64,000 bases of DNA, from NCBI GenBank assembly GCA_030280995.1, contig JASXTE010000016.1, positions 12,353,001-12,417,000 on the forward strand. The letters are read 5' to 3'. A program made the position numbers and the translations under genes. The notes below the pieces were generated by a model. That model worked only from the letters and a program-made list of their open reading frames with translations, did no database searches and was not told the DNA's origin. Each line of letters begins with the position of its first letter. Position 1 is the stretch's first letter. Positions 22,640 through 32,950 of this stretch are shown piece after piece. Origin of the DNA: Hemileia vastatrix (taxonomy: Eukaryota; Basidiomycota; Pucciniomycetes; Pucciniales; Zaghouaniaceae).

Positions 22640-23045
22640 ATTGCATGTTGAAAATTGATGTGAAATGCCTATCCAAAGTGTATGCATAATGACAATGAAG
22701 AATAAATATGCATAAAAAATATGCATAAAAATATGCATAAAAAATATTCATAGTGATTGTGCATAAAAAATATGCATAGTGATTATGCATATTGAATATG
22801 CATAAAAATATTAAAATTGAATATGCATAAAAATATGAAAATTGAATATGCATTAAAAATATGCATATTGGATATGCAAAAAAAGGTGCATATAGGTATA
22901 TGAATAAAATATATTAATATGCATATACATCTGTATAATGAATATGCATATGCATATGCATAAATATGCATTATGATTGAAAAATGCAAAAAAATGATGC
23001 TTAACAAGTATATTTTATGCATAAATAGAAATATGCAATATGAAT
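22640..23045. repeat. AT-rich tract dominated by TATGCATA-type units
   Basis: About 400 bp in which ATATGCATAAAAA-like units recur at least a dozen times, often as TATGCATA palindromes. Minus-strand open frames rich in His, Tyr, Ile and Ala (Y-A-Y repeats) across it are an artefact of the repeat. It lies just inside the left end of the 20.7 kb element. Confidence 0.75.
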
Positions 23046-23050
23046 TCATA

Positions 23051-23311
23051 CACCACACAATATGGGGGGCGGACTTGCTAGCAAGTCCGCAACCTTGGAC
23101 CCAAACTCACCATAGATTGAACACACATTGAGCTATTGATAAAGGAACCATACAATCAGGGATGAACACCACTCAGCAGAACAGTTTTAGGTGGGTGTTC
23201 AAGTAGAGTTCAGTATGGGTTCAGTCTGAGTTCAGTCTGAGTTCCATCTGAGTTCCATCTGAGTTCAGGTTGAGGACTTGCTAGCAAGTCCACCCCCTAT
23301 ATTGCGTAGTG
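23051..23311. mobile_element. CACTA-like MITE, family 1, copy 1
   Basis: The ends CACCACACAATATG and (inverted) CACTACGCAATATAG frame 261 bp. Flanking ATA occurs on both sides (23048-23050, 23312-23314). The palindrome GGACTTGCTAGCAAGTCC lies just inside each end. The centre has tandem 11-bp units of the type GAGTTCAGTCT and GAGTTCCATCT. Copies are at 43811-44071 and 53597-53846. No coding capacity. Confidence 0.85.
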
Positions 23312-23440
23312 ATATTGCATACAAAAAACACTAGCAAACCAACTTGACAAAAACTCATACTAAATTTTCATTCTGGACTAAAGGTGTGAGGGAAGGAAGA
23401 AAAACAGTCTGACATTAGAAAAATGTTACATGCACTCATT

Positions 23441-23640
23441 AGGGGGTATTAAAGTTAGAAATGTGTAATTATTTAAAAGGTATTTCACAACACAAAAAGA
23501 GAGCCACAAACTTGACATTAATTCTTAAAAAAAAGGTGTTTTAGGGGCACAATATGGCATATTTTAAAAAATAATCATGGTTAATTTGGTTGAAAAAAGA
23601 GGTATTATAAAATGGAAGATTTCTAACTTTGATACCCCTT
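23441..23640. mobile_element. Harbinger-type MITE, family 2, copy 1
   Basis: 200 bp framed by AGGGGGTATTAAAGTTAGAA and its inverse ending GATACCCCTT, with ATT on both sides (23438-23440, 23641-23643). Its interior matches 49290-49489 in the same orientation and 44575-44775 inverted. The terminal 16-17 bases are those of Harbinger elements A-C, so their transposase type is the likely mobilising enzyme. Confidence 0.8.
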
Positions 23641-24104
23641 ATTTTGTGGCAGAGCAAATAAGAAGTGCTGAATTATGGTTGGTGCCCATAATTTAGAATG
23701 ATATCATAATTTTATTTAATTGTTTCCAATATTGAAAAGACTTTAGGTTGTTTGGTATGGATCTAGCTGTGCCAGGGTCTAATCTAATTATTTTAACAAT
23801 TTCTTAATAATTAACGGGTTTAAATACAAAAACAGGTTGTATTTTTTGTGGGATATTGGATATGATAAGGTCTTTTGTAAAAAAAAAATTATATTGTTTA
23901 AAAATATTCCTGAATCAGATGTGGGATAATAACTACAAAAAATTGTAGTACTGTGGGCAATAAAATATATGCACAAGCAGTAAAGAAAGGACTGAGTGAA
24001 CCCTTTCTGTGCAGCAGGAATCATTAGAGCGGAATTGTGGATGTAAAATATAATTCATTATTACTATTTTATTTAATCAAAAAATTAATAATATTAAAAA
24101 GAAC

Positions 24105-26499
24105 TATTGATTCATTGGTATTTGACCTTTGTGCCTCACTCATATTTTATCATTTGATTGATTTTTTGTCACCATTATGTTATTAATATTACAAGTATAG
24201 CAAAAACTTGGGTGCCAAATGCATACTGGGTGATGTTACACCTTTTATAATATTATTAAATAAAGGTAAAAAAATATGAAAATGATTTATTTTAACAAAT
24301 ATAAATTAATATCCAAAAGCAATATGAGGGATAAAAAGGTAAAATTGAAGGAATCAAATATGAAATAAAAAATTAAAGTAAAAGTGAAATTCCTGCCATC
24401 AAGAGCAAGTAGACATGATGGGGTGAACACCCACCAGTGAGGCTAAACTTGGACTATAATTTCTTTTTTGAAAAACAAAAAAGGTACCAACCTAAGGTTT
24501 AACAAAACTTCAGAAGAACCATTTGGCCATATCGAACAACTTCTAGTGCAATTATTGAAGAAAAATTCATTTTCTTTGCAATAGAGAAAATTGATAACAT
24601 CAGACTGCATGTGAACAAAAGTGTGCAGCGCAAGCTTCGCCAAACTTGTGCTGGAAACTTTTATGATGGAGAGTATCTAGGGTGATATTTTTCTTCAGCT
24701 CATCTGGTATTTCTTATAAACATGCCCACTGGTATTTGATCTTTGTGCCTCACTCATATTTGTTATTTTATTGATTTTTTGTCACCATTATGTTATTAAT
24801 ATTATAAGTATAGCAAGAACTTGTGTACCAAATGCATACCGGGTGATGTTACACCTTTTATAAGATTATTAAATAAAGGTAAAAAAATATGAAATTAATT
24901 TGTTTTATGAAACGTTAATTGATATAGAAAAACAATATGAGGGATAAAAAGGTAAATTTAAAGGGATCAAATATGAAATAAAAAATTAAAATAAAATTAC
25001 TGCCATCAAGAGCAAGTAGACATGTTGGGGTAAATGCCCACCAGTGAGGCTAAACTTGGACTATGATTTCTTTTTTGAAAAACAAAAAAGTGCCAACCTG
25101 AGGTTTAACAAAACTTCAGCAGAACCATTTGGCCATATCAAAAAACTTCTAGTGCAATTATTGAGAGGGAATTGATCACATCAGACTGCATGTGACCAAA
25201 AGTGTCCAGCACAAGTTTGGCCAAACTTGTGCTGGACACATTTATGATGGAAAGTAGCTAGGGTGAAAATTTTCTTCAGTTAATCTGGTATTTCTTATAA
25301 ACATGTCCATTGGTACTTGATTTTTGTGCCTCACTCATATATATCATTTGATTCATTTATTGTCACCATTATATTATTAATATTATAAGTATAGAAAAAA
25401 ACTCATGTGCAAGATGCATAACAGGTGATGTCACACCTTTTATAATATTATGAAATAAAAGTAAAAAAATATGAAAATGATTAGCTTTACAATAATTTAA
25501 ATAGATATTAAAAAAAGAGAAATAAAAAAGTAAAATTAATCTCAAAGAGATCATTGGGAAAAACAAAATACTAGTAAAATTCTTGCTCTCAAGAGCCAGT
25601 AGAAGTGTTGAAAGAAATGGGAGCCATCAGGGCTAAATTTTAATAAGTGACCTTTTTTTTAAAGATAAAAAATTATACACCTGACTTTGGGAAGAATGAC
25701 AGGTGAATGATTCAGCTAAACAAAACTACTTGAGTAAAGTTTGATAAAAAAAAGTTTTTTTGTTTCCATAGAGAGAATTGATCCCATATGACTGCACTTG
25801 ACCAAAAGTGTTTAGCACAAGTTTGTCGGAAATTGTTCTGGACACTTTTATGATGGAGAGTAGCTTGGGTAGAATTTTTCTTCAGTTCCTTCATCTTGTA
25901 TTTCACATAAACATGTCTAAATGTATTTGATCAGTCTGTATCATTTATATTTATCATCTGATTAATATTTTATCACCATTATATTATTAATGTTATTAGT
26001 ATAGCAAAAACTTGTGTGCCAAATGCATACCAGGTGAAGTTATACCTTCAATAATTTTTTAAAATATACGTAAATAAATATGGAAATGATTAGTTTTACA
26101 AAATTTAAATAGAAATTTAAAAGTTAAAAGAGAAATAAAAGAGTAAAATAAAAGTCAAAGAGTTCAAATATGAAAAAAATACTAGTAAAATTCCTGCTAT
26201 CAAGAGACAGTAGAGGTGTTAGAGCAAATGGGAGCCTTCAGGGCTAGATTTTAATAAGTGATCTTTTCTTTAAAGATAAAAAATTATACACCTGAGATTG
26301 GGCAGAAAAGCAGGTGGATGATTCGGCTAAACCAAACTACTTCTAGTGAAATTTGATTAAAAAAATTTTTTGTTGCCATACAGAGAATTGATCCCATCAG
26401 ACTGCACATGACCAAAAGTGTCTAGTAAAAGTTTGGCCAAACTTTTGCTGGACACTTCTATGATGGAGAGTAGCTGGGGTAGAATTTTTCTTCAGTTTA
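24105..26499. repeat. Palindrome array, left segment (about four units of about 600 bp)
   Basis: Units recur with a period close to 600 bp. Each contains, in order, a GGTGATGTTACACC motif, an AT-rich stretch, a CAAGAGC(A/C)AGTAGA motif, a GAATTGATCCCAT(C)TGACTGCA motif, and then an inverted repeat centred on GTTTGGCCAAAC followed by CTTTTATGATGGAGAGTAGC. Inverted repeats lie near 24620-24660, 25202-25239, 25810-25850 and 26416-26457. The array is cut by the gypsy element inserted at 26500 and resumes at 36225. No gene is supported in it. Confidence 0.85.
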
Positions 26500-28001
26500 T
26501 GTCAGCCTGTATATCTCCAGGACTGATTAAAAAGTAATTATAAGTTATGTTAAACACATGAACTATACATGGGAATACTAAATAAGAGTACACAAATAGT
26601 ATACATAAGTAAAATTATGATAATACACAAAAAATGCCATTATAACACCTTATATACACGCATATATCCACCTTTTATAGGTCTTATGTACTTAATATTA
26701 AGTTGGAATATGTTAGGGTAATCTTAAGAACCTTAAGTATAAGGCTACATAATTTTTAAGTACACTTAAAGCTGTTATATTCATTGTTTTATGCAAAAAA
26801 CAAGAAATGTGCTTTATTTCACTTAAAAGTTGACTATATGCGCTATAAAATTGAGAATATCAAAATTGCGCTTTGACAGATCAAAATTGGCTCATTTAGA
26901 ACTATTGATTTGGCTATTTAAATGCATAAAAATAACACTTTTCAAATTTGGTGTTTTTTATGCCAGAAATGGCTTCTGTGTACTGGCCACATACTGCCTG
27001 CTTTTTTCCCGTGTGAATAGCTTCATTTTTAGCAAAGTTAGCTTTTTCACACTATAATTACCCCACATTCTACGCCCAATGTGGGGAAACACACTAAAAT
27101 AGGCGACAGGCGCTTATTTAGTGTCCTAGCTTAATTAATAATGCATTGACCTTGTTTATATGCACTAATTTCATTAATAACCTCACTCTTGGCACTTTAT
27201 TTCATCACCACGCTTAAATTCGCCTAATTTTAGTCAAGGATTTACCCGTGCAAGCGCCTGCCAAGAACTGCATGTAGTTACCCCACATCTCACGCTCTTT
27301 TTTAAGTTTTTGGGTGGTTTCTCAGTCAGTTTTGGTTATTTTTGAATGGGAATTTCACATAGTATAATGTCAGGATTAGACCCATTATTTCTACAGTCAA
27401 TCACCCTTATTATTAAGCTATTATTAACCTTAAAAAGTCTCCTTTAGTCTTTAATATTATTGTTTTATACGCATATACTCTCTTTTTGTCTTTTTCTTTA
27501 ATTTTGATGGATCTCCCTTATTATTATAGGATTTTGGCAGTTGTTACTCTTCTAATTATGTCATGGGTTACTGGGAATGTTAATGGGCATGTCTATTAGT
27601 TGTTTAGAGGCGTCATTAACTGTGTATTGGGTGGTACATCAAGGGAATCATTGGGGAACTCAGTGTGTATAAAAGGAGGAGGTTTTTGGGTTGTATTTCT
27701 TCATTCCTTATCATTACAATTTAACCAATATAACCAAACCAATTACAATACATATCAATTAGTACTTTTATAAGACTTTTGAATAGTATCTGAATTTATA
27801 TAATCTATTTTTCTACCAGCTATAAAGATTGCAAGCCATATATAAGAATAGTGAGAATTATATTACTGAGACCTTTATATTTGATTATATTTTACAACTT
27901 AGTGGATTAGTACTACAGTATTCATACAGGACCATTTAAATCTTCTAGACAACTGACCATTCAAGCTAGTTCACGTCTTTGTACTTGACCTTAGCCTGAC
28001 A
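26500..28001 (+). repeat. 5' LTR of chromovirus copy D
   Basis: 1,502 bp from TGTCAGCCTGTATATC to ...CCTTAGCCTGACA. Nearly identical to 34724-36224. It carries a TATA box and no ORF of note. The sequence just downstream (TTGGGGACCTTTCC from about 28004) should be the primer-binding site, but I cannot match it to a tRNA. Confidence 0.95.
27668..27675 (+). promoter_or_regulatory. TATA box of the chromovirus 5' LTR
   Basis: TATAAAAG lies about 330 bp before the LTR end; the identical motif is in the 3' LTR at 35891-35898, and a counterpart is in copy E. It is the best candidate core promoter for the genomic transcript. Confidence 0.6.
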
Positions 28002-28669
28002 ATTGGGGACCTTTCCTCAAGAATTCTGTTATAATCCTGTAAGTGAAATTTTCAAAAGAAGGTGCACGTAAATAATATCCCTATAGAAATATTTGGATAA
28101 TTACAACAGGTTGGGGTCACTTATATAGTGATTTCAGAAAAAGAAGCCCTGTTATATTATAAAATTGTGATATTGAATCAACAATTTTACCACTAATTTA
28201 ACTTATAATTGTTATTAGTGGGTCTGTCAATAGACCAATTAAATTTGAGATCTTTGCAGATAAAATTTTTACCACTAATTTAACATATAATTGTTCTTAG
28301 TGGGAGTCTGTCAATAGACCAATTAAATTTGTGATCTTTGCAGATAATAAACCAATTAAACTGATTAATTGTTTTCTTTTAACAGGACTCTTAATCTTTT
28401 CTTTTATTGGTTTGTAAAATTCATTAAATATTTAGAAAGAATCATACTGAAAGTTGTTTTCTTTTGAATATAAAAACACGGCTACATATTGTAGACCAGT
28501 TAAATCAAGTGACCACATAAAAGCATATTTGACTTTTGGCACTTAAATATTCACTTCATACCAATAAGTAAGCAATAGAATTGTCTTCAGTGGTATTGAT
28601 AAATACTGATAAAACTCCTTTTTGAAGTTTTCATATCTAAACTTTCAATTCTTTAAATTCCACGTAAAA

Positions 28670-31600
28670 ATGTGTGACAACAATGACATTGTAAGTAATA
28701 AGGTAAAACCTTATAACGTAAGACCTAGAGCTGAAAGACCTGTTACAGGAAATTCAAATGGAGGGCCAGGACTCTCCCATAATCAACAACACTCCGTCAA
28801 TGTCTCTGGAGGAAAGGGAAAAGCTTTTAAAGCAGGTTTCAATAAGGAAAACAAAAAATACTTTACAAGAACAAGTTCACTCCCTATCCACCCTACTGAA
28901 CACCTTGACAATAAGAGTCAACAATATAGTGGACCAGATCAACAATCTGGAAAAGAGAGCAGCTCAAGGTTTCATAGAAGTCAACCAAGCTCTAGTGGAC
29001 ATAAAGACTCAACCACCAACAGTGGCACCCAACAATTCCATAGCAACACCTCCAGCCCAAGAGGAGGACCAAAAAATTACAGTAAGCAAATGGAAATGGG
29101 ATTGGTACGCCCAAAACTACAACAATCCTCAACAGCAGGGCTCCAGCAGTCACCCTTACAGGGGAAAGGCAAGGAGAGGCAGGGGAAGTGGGATAAGACC
29201 TTGGTAAGTCATCCAACTTCTTATGATCAATTATATCAACCTGAAAATAAATTACTTATAGGTAATGAGATTGATAAGGAAATATTGGATATTATTGATA
29301 AGGATTTAAAGGATTATTCATTTGAACAGAATATGTTAAACTTGTCTTTACATGAGGACAATGTAAATAGTTTTATTGATCACCAGGAAAATACTATTAA
29401 TATAAAAATGGAATCAAATGAATTAAATCTTGACCCTGATAATGAGTCTTCTGAATTGGACACAGAAAAAATAGAATATTTTTTAAAAGAGAATCCAATG
29501 GAATCAAAAATAATAAGTAAATTATTATTGAGAATTGAAAAATTGGAAGAGTTCTCAAAAGAGCCAAACATTAATACAGAAAATGTATTATTACAACTAA
29601 CACAATCATTGAGTACCACAGCCAATAAATTAAAAATTATTGAAAATTCAAATAATGAATTAATCAATGAGAATAAAAGATTAAAATATGAGATTAGAAA
29701 TTTAGAAAGTAAATTAGAACACTCTCAGAATATTATGGCTACCATAGAGGGACGTGTAAAATTGTCTTTTTCAAATGTAAATGATACCTTAAATCATGTA
29801 CCTGTGATAAAAGATAGGTTACAAAGAGTAGAAATTGAAGTAGCTAACATTTTGAAAAATACTGAAACAATAAAAGATAATACCTCTTATGTAGAAAGAG
29901 TACCAGTTTTTATGAAACACTCTGATGATAAACCAATGATTGAACATGAACATAGTGTTATGGGCTCTGAGAATATAAAATCAGTAAAAGATGAAATAAA
30001 TGATCATCTTTCTAAAGTAAGTGAATTACTCAATATTCCTCAGGTTAGGGAAGCAAAAACTAGCCAAAAGAACTGGCCTAAGTTAGATCAGCAACCTTCT
30101 TTTGACAGGGATTCAAAATCTGATTGGCAAAAATTCATACAAAGAATTGATAACTTAAAATTTTCATACAAATTACCTGATGAAGAAATTACTTCAAAGT
30201 TAATATCTTTATTTACAGATGTGGCCTTATTATGGTTTGAATCTGTATTGAGTGAGGGAATTAATTACTCCTGGAATGAATGGAAGGCACTAATTGAAAG
30301 GCAATTTGGTGGCCCAAAATTTAGAATCACTCAACAAAGACTGTATGAAAGGGCCAGATATAATCCAAATGCTGGAGATAAACCCATGGTCTTCTTAATG
30401 AATTTAATAAAAATCATGAAAGCTATGGATTCAAAAATGGATTATGAAGAGTGGAAAGAAAAAATAATATACAAGTTGCCTATATCAGTTAGAGACATTA
30501 TTGTAGCTAGAACTGAAACTGTCAGAGACACCTCTGGATTCATTAATATATGCAATGAGATATTATTAAACCACAAGTATGAAACCAAGTATATTAATTA
30601 CAGACAAAGTGTTGACGTGGTAAAACCTACTACAAGTAAGTTACCAGTGGAAAAGAAAAAACCTTCAGCTCCCCTTGTCCCTAAGAGACAAGAAAATAAC
30701 ACTTGTTACAAATGTAATGAACCTTGGGTTAAAGGTCACACGTGTAAGAAAAGAATAAATGTTATTGAAACCTCACAGAATTCTGAACCTAGTAATCATG
30801 AAGATGAGAATGTGGAATCCAGTGAGGATTGCAAGAGTAACATATCTTACAGTGATGATGAAAATGAGATATTTGTATTAGAACAGGATATAATGTTCCT
30901 GAATGATGCTATACCTCATACAGACACATCTTTAACTTCCATAGAGGAAGCTGATATAATTAAAGATGTATCTCATGATACTTACAAAATAACACCTATC
31001 AGAGCACCTATTATCATATGTGGAAAAGAAATGAATGCCATTCTTGACACTGGGGCTGCAGGTAGTGTAGTTTCACTTAATGCATTAATGAAACTTGATA
31101 GTAAGTACCAGGAAAAACTAGAACCTGTTCAGACAAAGAACTGGAGGGGTTTTGATTCAGTATTAAATCCAATTGGCAAATACAAAACTGCTGTATTCTT
31201 TAAATATAATAATGGATATGTTAGAGCAGTTTGTGAATTTGTAGTAATGGATAATAATAATTGTAGTGATTGGTTTATTATTGGCAATGATTTATTGACA
31301 AAATTTGGCATTAAACTAGATCCTGCAAACAGTTGTTTCACCATAGGGGTGAATGGTAAAAGGAAATTCAAAATATGTTCTGAAAATTCAGTATATGCCA
31401 TTTCTCCTAGAGAAGAACAACTGCAAGGTGGAAGAGCCACCAATGAAGTGGGTGAATTGGAAAATGAAATCCAAAAAGCCTCTTTCAGTCCTCAACTCTC
31501 AAAAATTGAACAAGAAGACATTTTGAGATTGATTAAATCATATCCTATGGCATTTGCTCATGGATCAAATGAACTAGGATTGGTCAAAGACCATGAGATG

Positions 31601-32848
31601 AAAATCTCTCTAAGCTGTGATCTGGATAATATTCCTGGCAGCTTAAAAAAGAAACCTTACCCAGCATCTCCTGCAAAAAGGAAAGATATTGAAGACAATA
31701 TAAAATTGTTGTTGGAAATGGGTATTGTTGAAAAAGTGGACACAACACCTAAGTATTGTGTCATTTCACCAGTATTAATCTCTTATGAAAAAGATAAGGC
31801 AAGATTATGCGGTGATTATAGAGCTCTGAATACATATACAGTAGATGATATTTACCCTCTACCAAGGATAGCTTCTATCCATGCTACCTTACAAGGAGCA
31901 AAATATATTTCCTGTCTGGATGGGAACAAGGGTTACCACCAGATTCCTGTGGAAAGAAATTCTCAAAATTACTTATTAATAACCACACATATGGGTATAT
32001 ATAAGTATGTGAGAATGCCATTTGGCCCAAAGAATGCCCCTTCAGTATTCCAAAAATTGATGGATAGTGTTTTTCATCAGGAAATGGTTGAAGGATGGCT
32101 ATTGGTCTATATTGATGACATCATAGTGTTTTCAAAAACATATGATGAACGTTTAAATCACCTGAAAAGAGTCTTTCAAAAAATGGATGAAATTAATATG
32201 ACTATTGCATTAAATAAATGTAAGTTTGGATTTCAATCCTTGAAAGTACTTGGACATGTTGTATATGGATTACAAATTTGTGTTGACCAGAATAAAGTGG
32301 CAGCAATTAAAAACATTGGGATACCTAAAAATGTAAAAGAGGTTCAAAGTTTTTTGGGTATGTGTGGATATTATAGACAATATATTAAAAATTACCAATC
32401 CATTGCAGCCCCTTTAACAACATTAATCAGGAAGAATGAAGCTTTCATTTGGAATAATGAAAGACAACACGCCTTTAATAAATTAAAGGAATGTTTAATG
32501 TCAGCTCCAATATTGGGACTGCCAGATTTCACCCTACCTTTTATCTTGTACACTGATGCAAGTTTCATAGGTTTGGGTGCTGCTTTACAGCAAAAACAGA
32601 TAATAAATGGAAAATTATCTGAAGTAGTTATCTGTTATATATCCAGAACCTTAAGAAAAACAGAATTAAGGTATGGTGCCACACAGCTAGAATGTTTAGC
32701 CGTGGTGTGGGCTTTGGAGAAACTTCATTACTATCTGGAAGACCAGAAGTTTGAACTTATAACAGATTGCAGTGCAGTAAAATCATTACTAAACATGAAA
32801 ACACCTAATAGGCACATGTTTAGATGGCAACTAGCTGTACAAGAGTAA
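28670..32848 (+). CDS. Chromovirus gag-protease-reverse transcriptase-RNase H polyprotein (truncated by a stop)
   Basis: I chose the ATG at 28670 (MCDNNDIVSNK), conserved in copy E; it gives 1,392 residues. Order: a low-complexity N-terminal stretch overlapping another ORF; coiled-coil and capsid-type gag (ALIERQFGGPKFRITQQRLY near 30280); zinc knuckle CYKCNEPWVKGHTCKK (about 30705); aspartic protease DTGAAGS (about 31047); reverse transcriptase with CGDYRALNTYTVDDIYPLPR and the catalytic LLVYIDDIIVFS (about 32100); RNase H with TDAS (about 32553), LECLAVVWALEKL and TDCSA. It ends at a TAA at 32846-32848 where copy E has TAC (Tyr). The frame resumes in phase after a second TAA at 32948. The element's own enzyme set would copy and integrate its RNA; as read, integrase is cut off. 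Confidence 0.92.
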   Translation: MCDNNDIVSNKVKPYNVRPRAERPVTGNSNGGPGLSHNQQHSVNVSGGKGKAFKAGFNKENKKYFTRTSSLPIHPTEHLDNKSQQYSGPDQQSGKESSSRFHRSQPSSSGHKDSTTNSGTQQFHSNTSSPRGGPKNYSKQMEMGLVRPKLQQSSTAGLQQSPLQGKGKERQGKWDKTLVSHPTSYDQLYQPENKLLIGNEIDKEILDIIDKDLKDYSFEQNMLNLSLHEDNVNSFIDHQENTINIKMESNELNLDPDNESSELDTEKIEYFLKENPMESKIISKLLLRIEKLEEFSKEPNINTENVLLQLTQSLSTTANKLKIIENSNNELINENKRLKYEIRNLESKLEHSQNIMATIEGRVKLSFSNVNDTLNHVPVIKDRLQRVEIEVANILKNTETIKDNTSYVERVPVFMKHSDDKPMIEHEHSVMGSENIKSVKDEINDHLSKVSELLNIPQVREAKTSQKNWPKLDQQPSFDRDSKSDWQKFIQRIDNLKFSYKLPDEEITSKLISLFTDVALLWFESVLSEGINYSWNEWKALIERQFGGPKFRITQQRLYERARYNPNAGDKPMVFLMNLIKIMKAMDSKMDYEEWKEKIIYKLPISVRDIIVARTETVRDTSGFINICNEILLNHKYETKYINYRQSVDVVKPTTSKLPVEKKKPSAPLVPKRQENNTCYKCNEPWVKGHTCKKRINVIETSQNSEPSNHEDENVESSEDCKSNISYSDDENEIFVLEQDIMFLNDAIPHTDTSLTSIEEADIIKDVSHDTYKITPIRAPIIICGKEMNAILDTGAAGSVVSLNALMKLDSKYQEKLEPVQTKNWRGFDSVLNPIGKYKTAVFFKYNNGYVRAVCEFVVMDNNNCSDWFIIGNDLLTKFGIKLDPANSCFTIGVNGKRKFKICSENSVYAISPREEQLQGGRATNEVGELENEIQKASFSPQLSKIEQEDILRLIKSYPMAFAHGSNELGLVKDHEMKISLSCDLDNIPGSLKKKPYPASPAKRKDIEDNIKLLLEMGIVEKVDTTPKYCVISPVLISYEKDKARLCGDYRALNTYTVDDIYPLPRIASIHATLQGAKYISCLDGNKGYHQIPVERNSQNYLLITTHMGIYKYVRMPFGPKNAPSVFQKLMDSVFHQEMVEGWLLVYIDDIIVFSKTYDERLNHLKRVFQKMDEINMTIALNKCKFGFQSLKVLGHVVYGLQICVDQNKVAAIKNIGIPKNVKEVQSFLGMCGYYRQYIKNYQSIAAPLTTLIRKNEAFIWNNERQHAFNKLKECLMSAPILGLPDFTLPFILYTDASFIGLGAALQQKQIINGKLSEVVICYISRTLRKTELRYGATQLECLAVVWALEKLHYYLEDQKFELITDCSAVKSLLNMKTPNRHMFRWQLAVQE
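28758..29207 (+). CDS. Overlapping ORF in the +1 frame of gag (149 aa), coiled-coil and basic tail
   Basis: It starts at an ATG in good context (AAATGG), the first substantial ATG frame after the gag start, and ends with GSGIRPW and a stop. The middle holds a heptad-like region (LSTLLNTLTIRVNNIVDQIN) predicted to form a coiled coil, then a Pro-rich linker, a KWKWDWYAQNYNN aromatic stretch and the basic tail YRGKARRGRG, suitable for RNA binding. The gag frame over the same bases is low-complexity (Ser, Gln, Gly, Lys). Between copies D and E this frame keeps about 86% of residues by eye, the gag frame about 69%, so it looks like the constrained frame. It might be expressed by leaky scanning or frameshifting. 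Function unknown; I recognise no family. Confidence 0.65.
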   Translation: MEGQDSPIINNTPSMSLEEREKLLKQVSIRKTKNTLQEQVHSLSTLLNTLTIRVNNIVDQINNLEKRAAQGFIEVNQALVDIKTQPPTVAPNNSIATPPAQEEDQKITVSKWKWDWYAQNYNNPQQQGSSSHPYRGKARRGRGSGIRPW

Positions 32849-32950
32849 AGAGGAAGAATGACAATCACTCACAGAGCAGGAACATTGCATTCAAATGTGG
32901 ATTTATTATCCAGAAGTCCTTTGCCAAATGATGCTGACAACCCAGCTTAA

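Noticed and set aside
22638..23058. Minus-strand frames rich in His, Tyr, Ala and Ile that resemble a repeat protein
   Set aside because: Translation of the TATGCATA repeat tract; frames overlap each other in different phases.
28992..31443. Minus-strand open frames of 70-104 codons opposite the chromovirus gag-pol
   Set aside because: Mirror of the strongly coding plus strand; no conserved motif, and the match between copies is explained by gag-pol.
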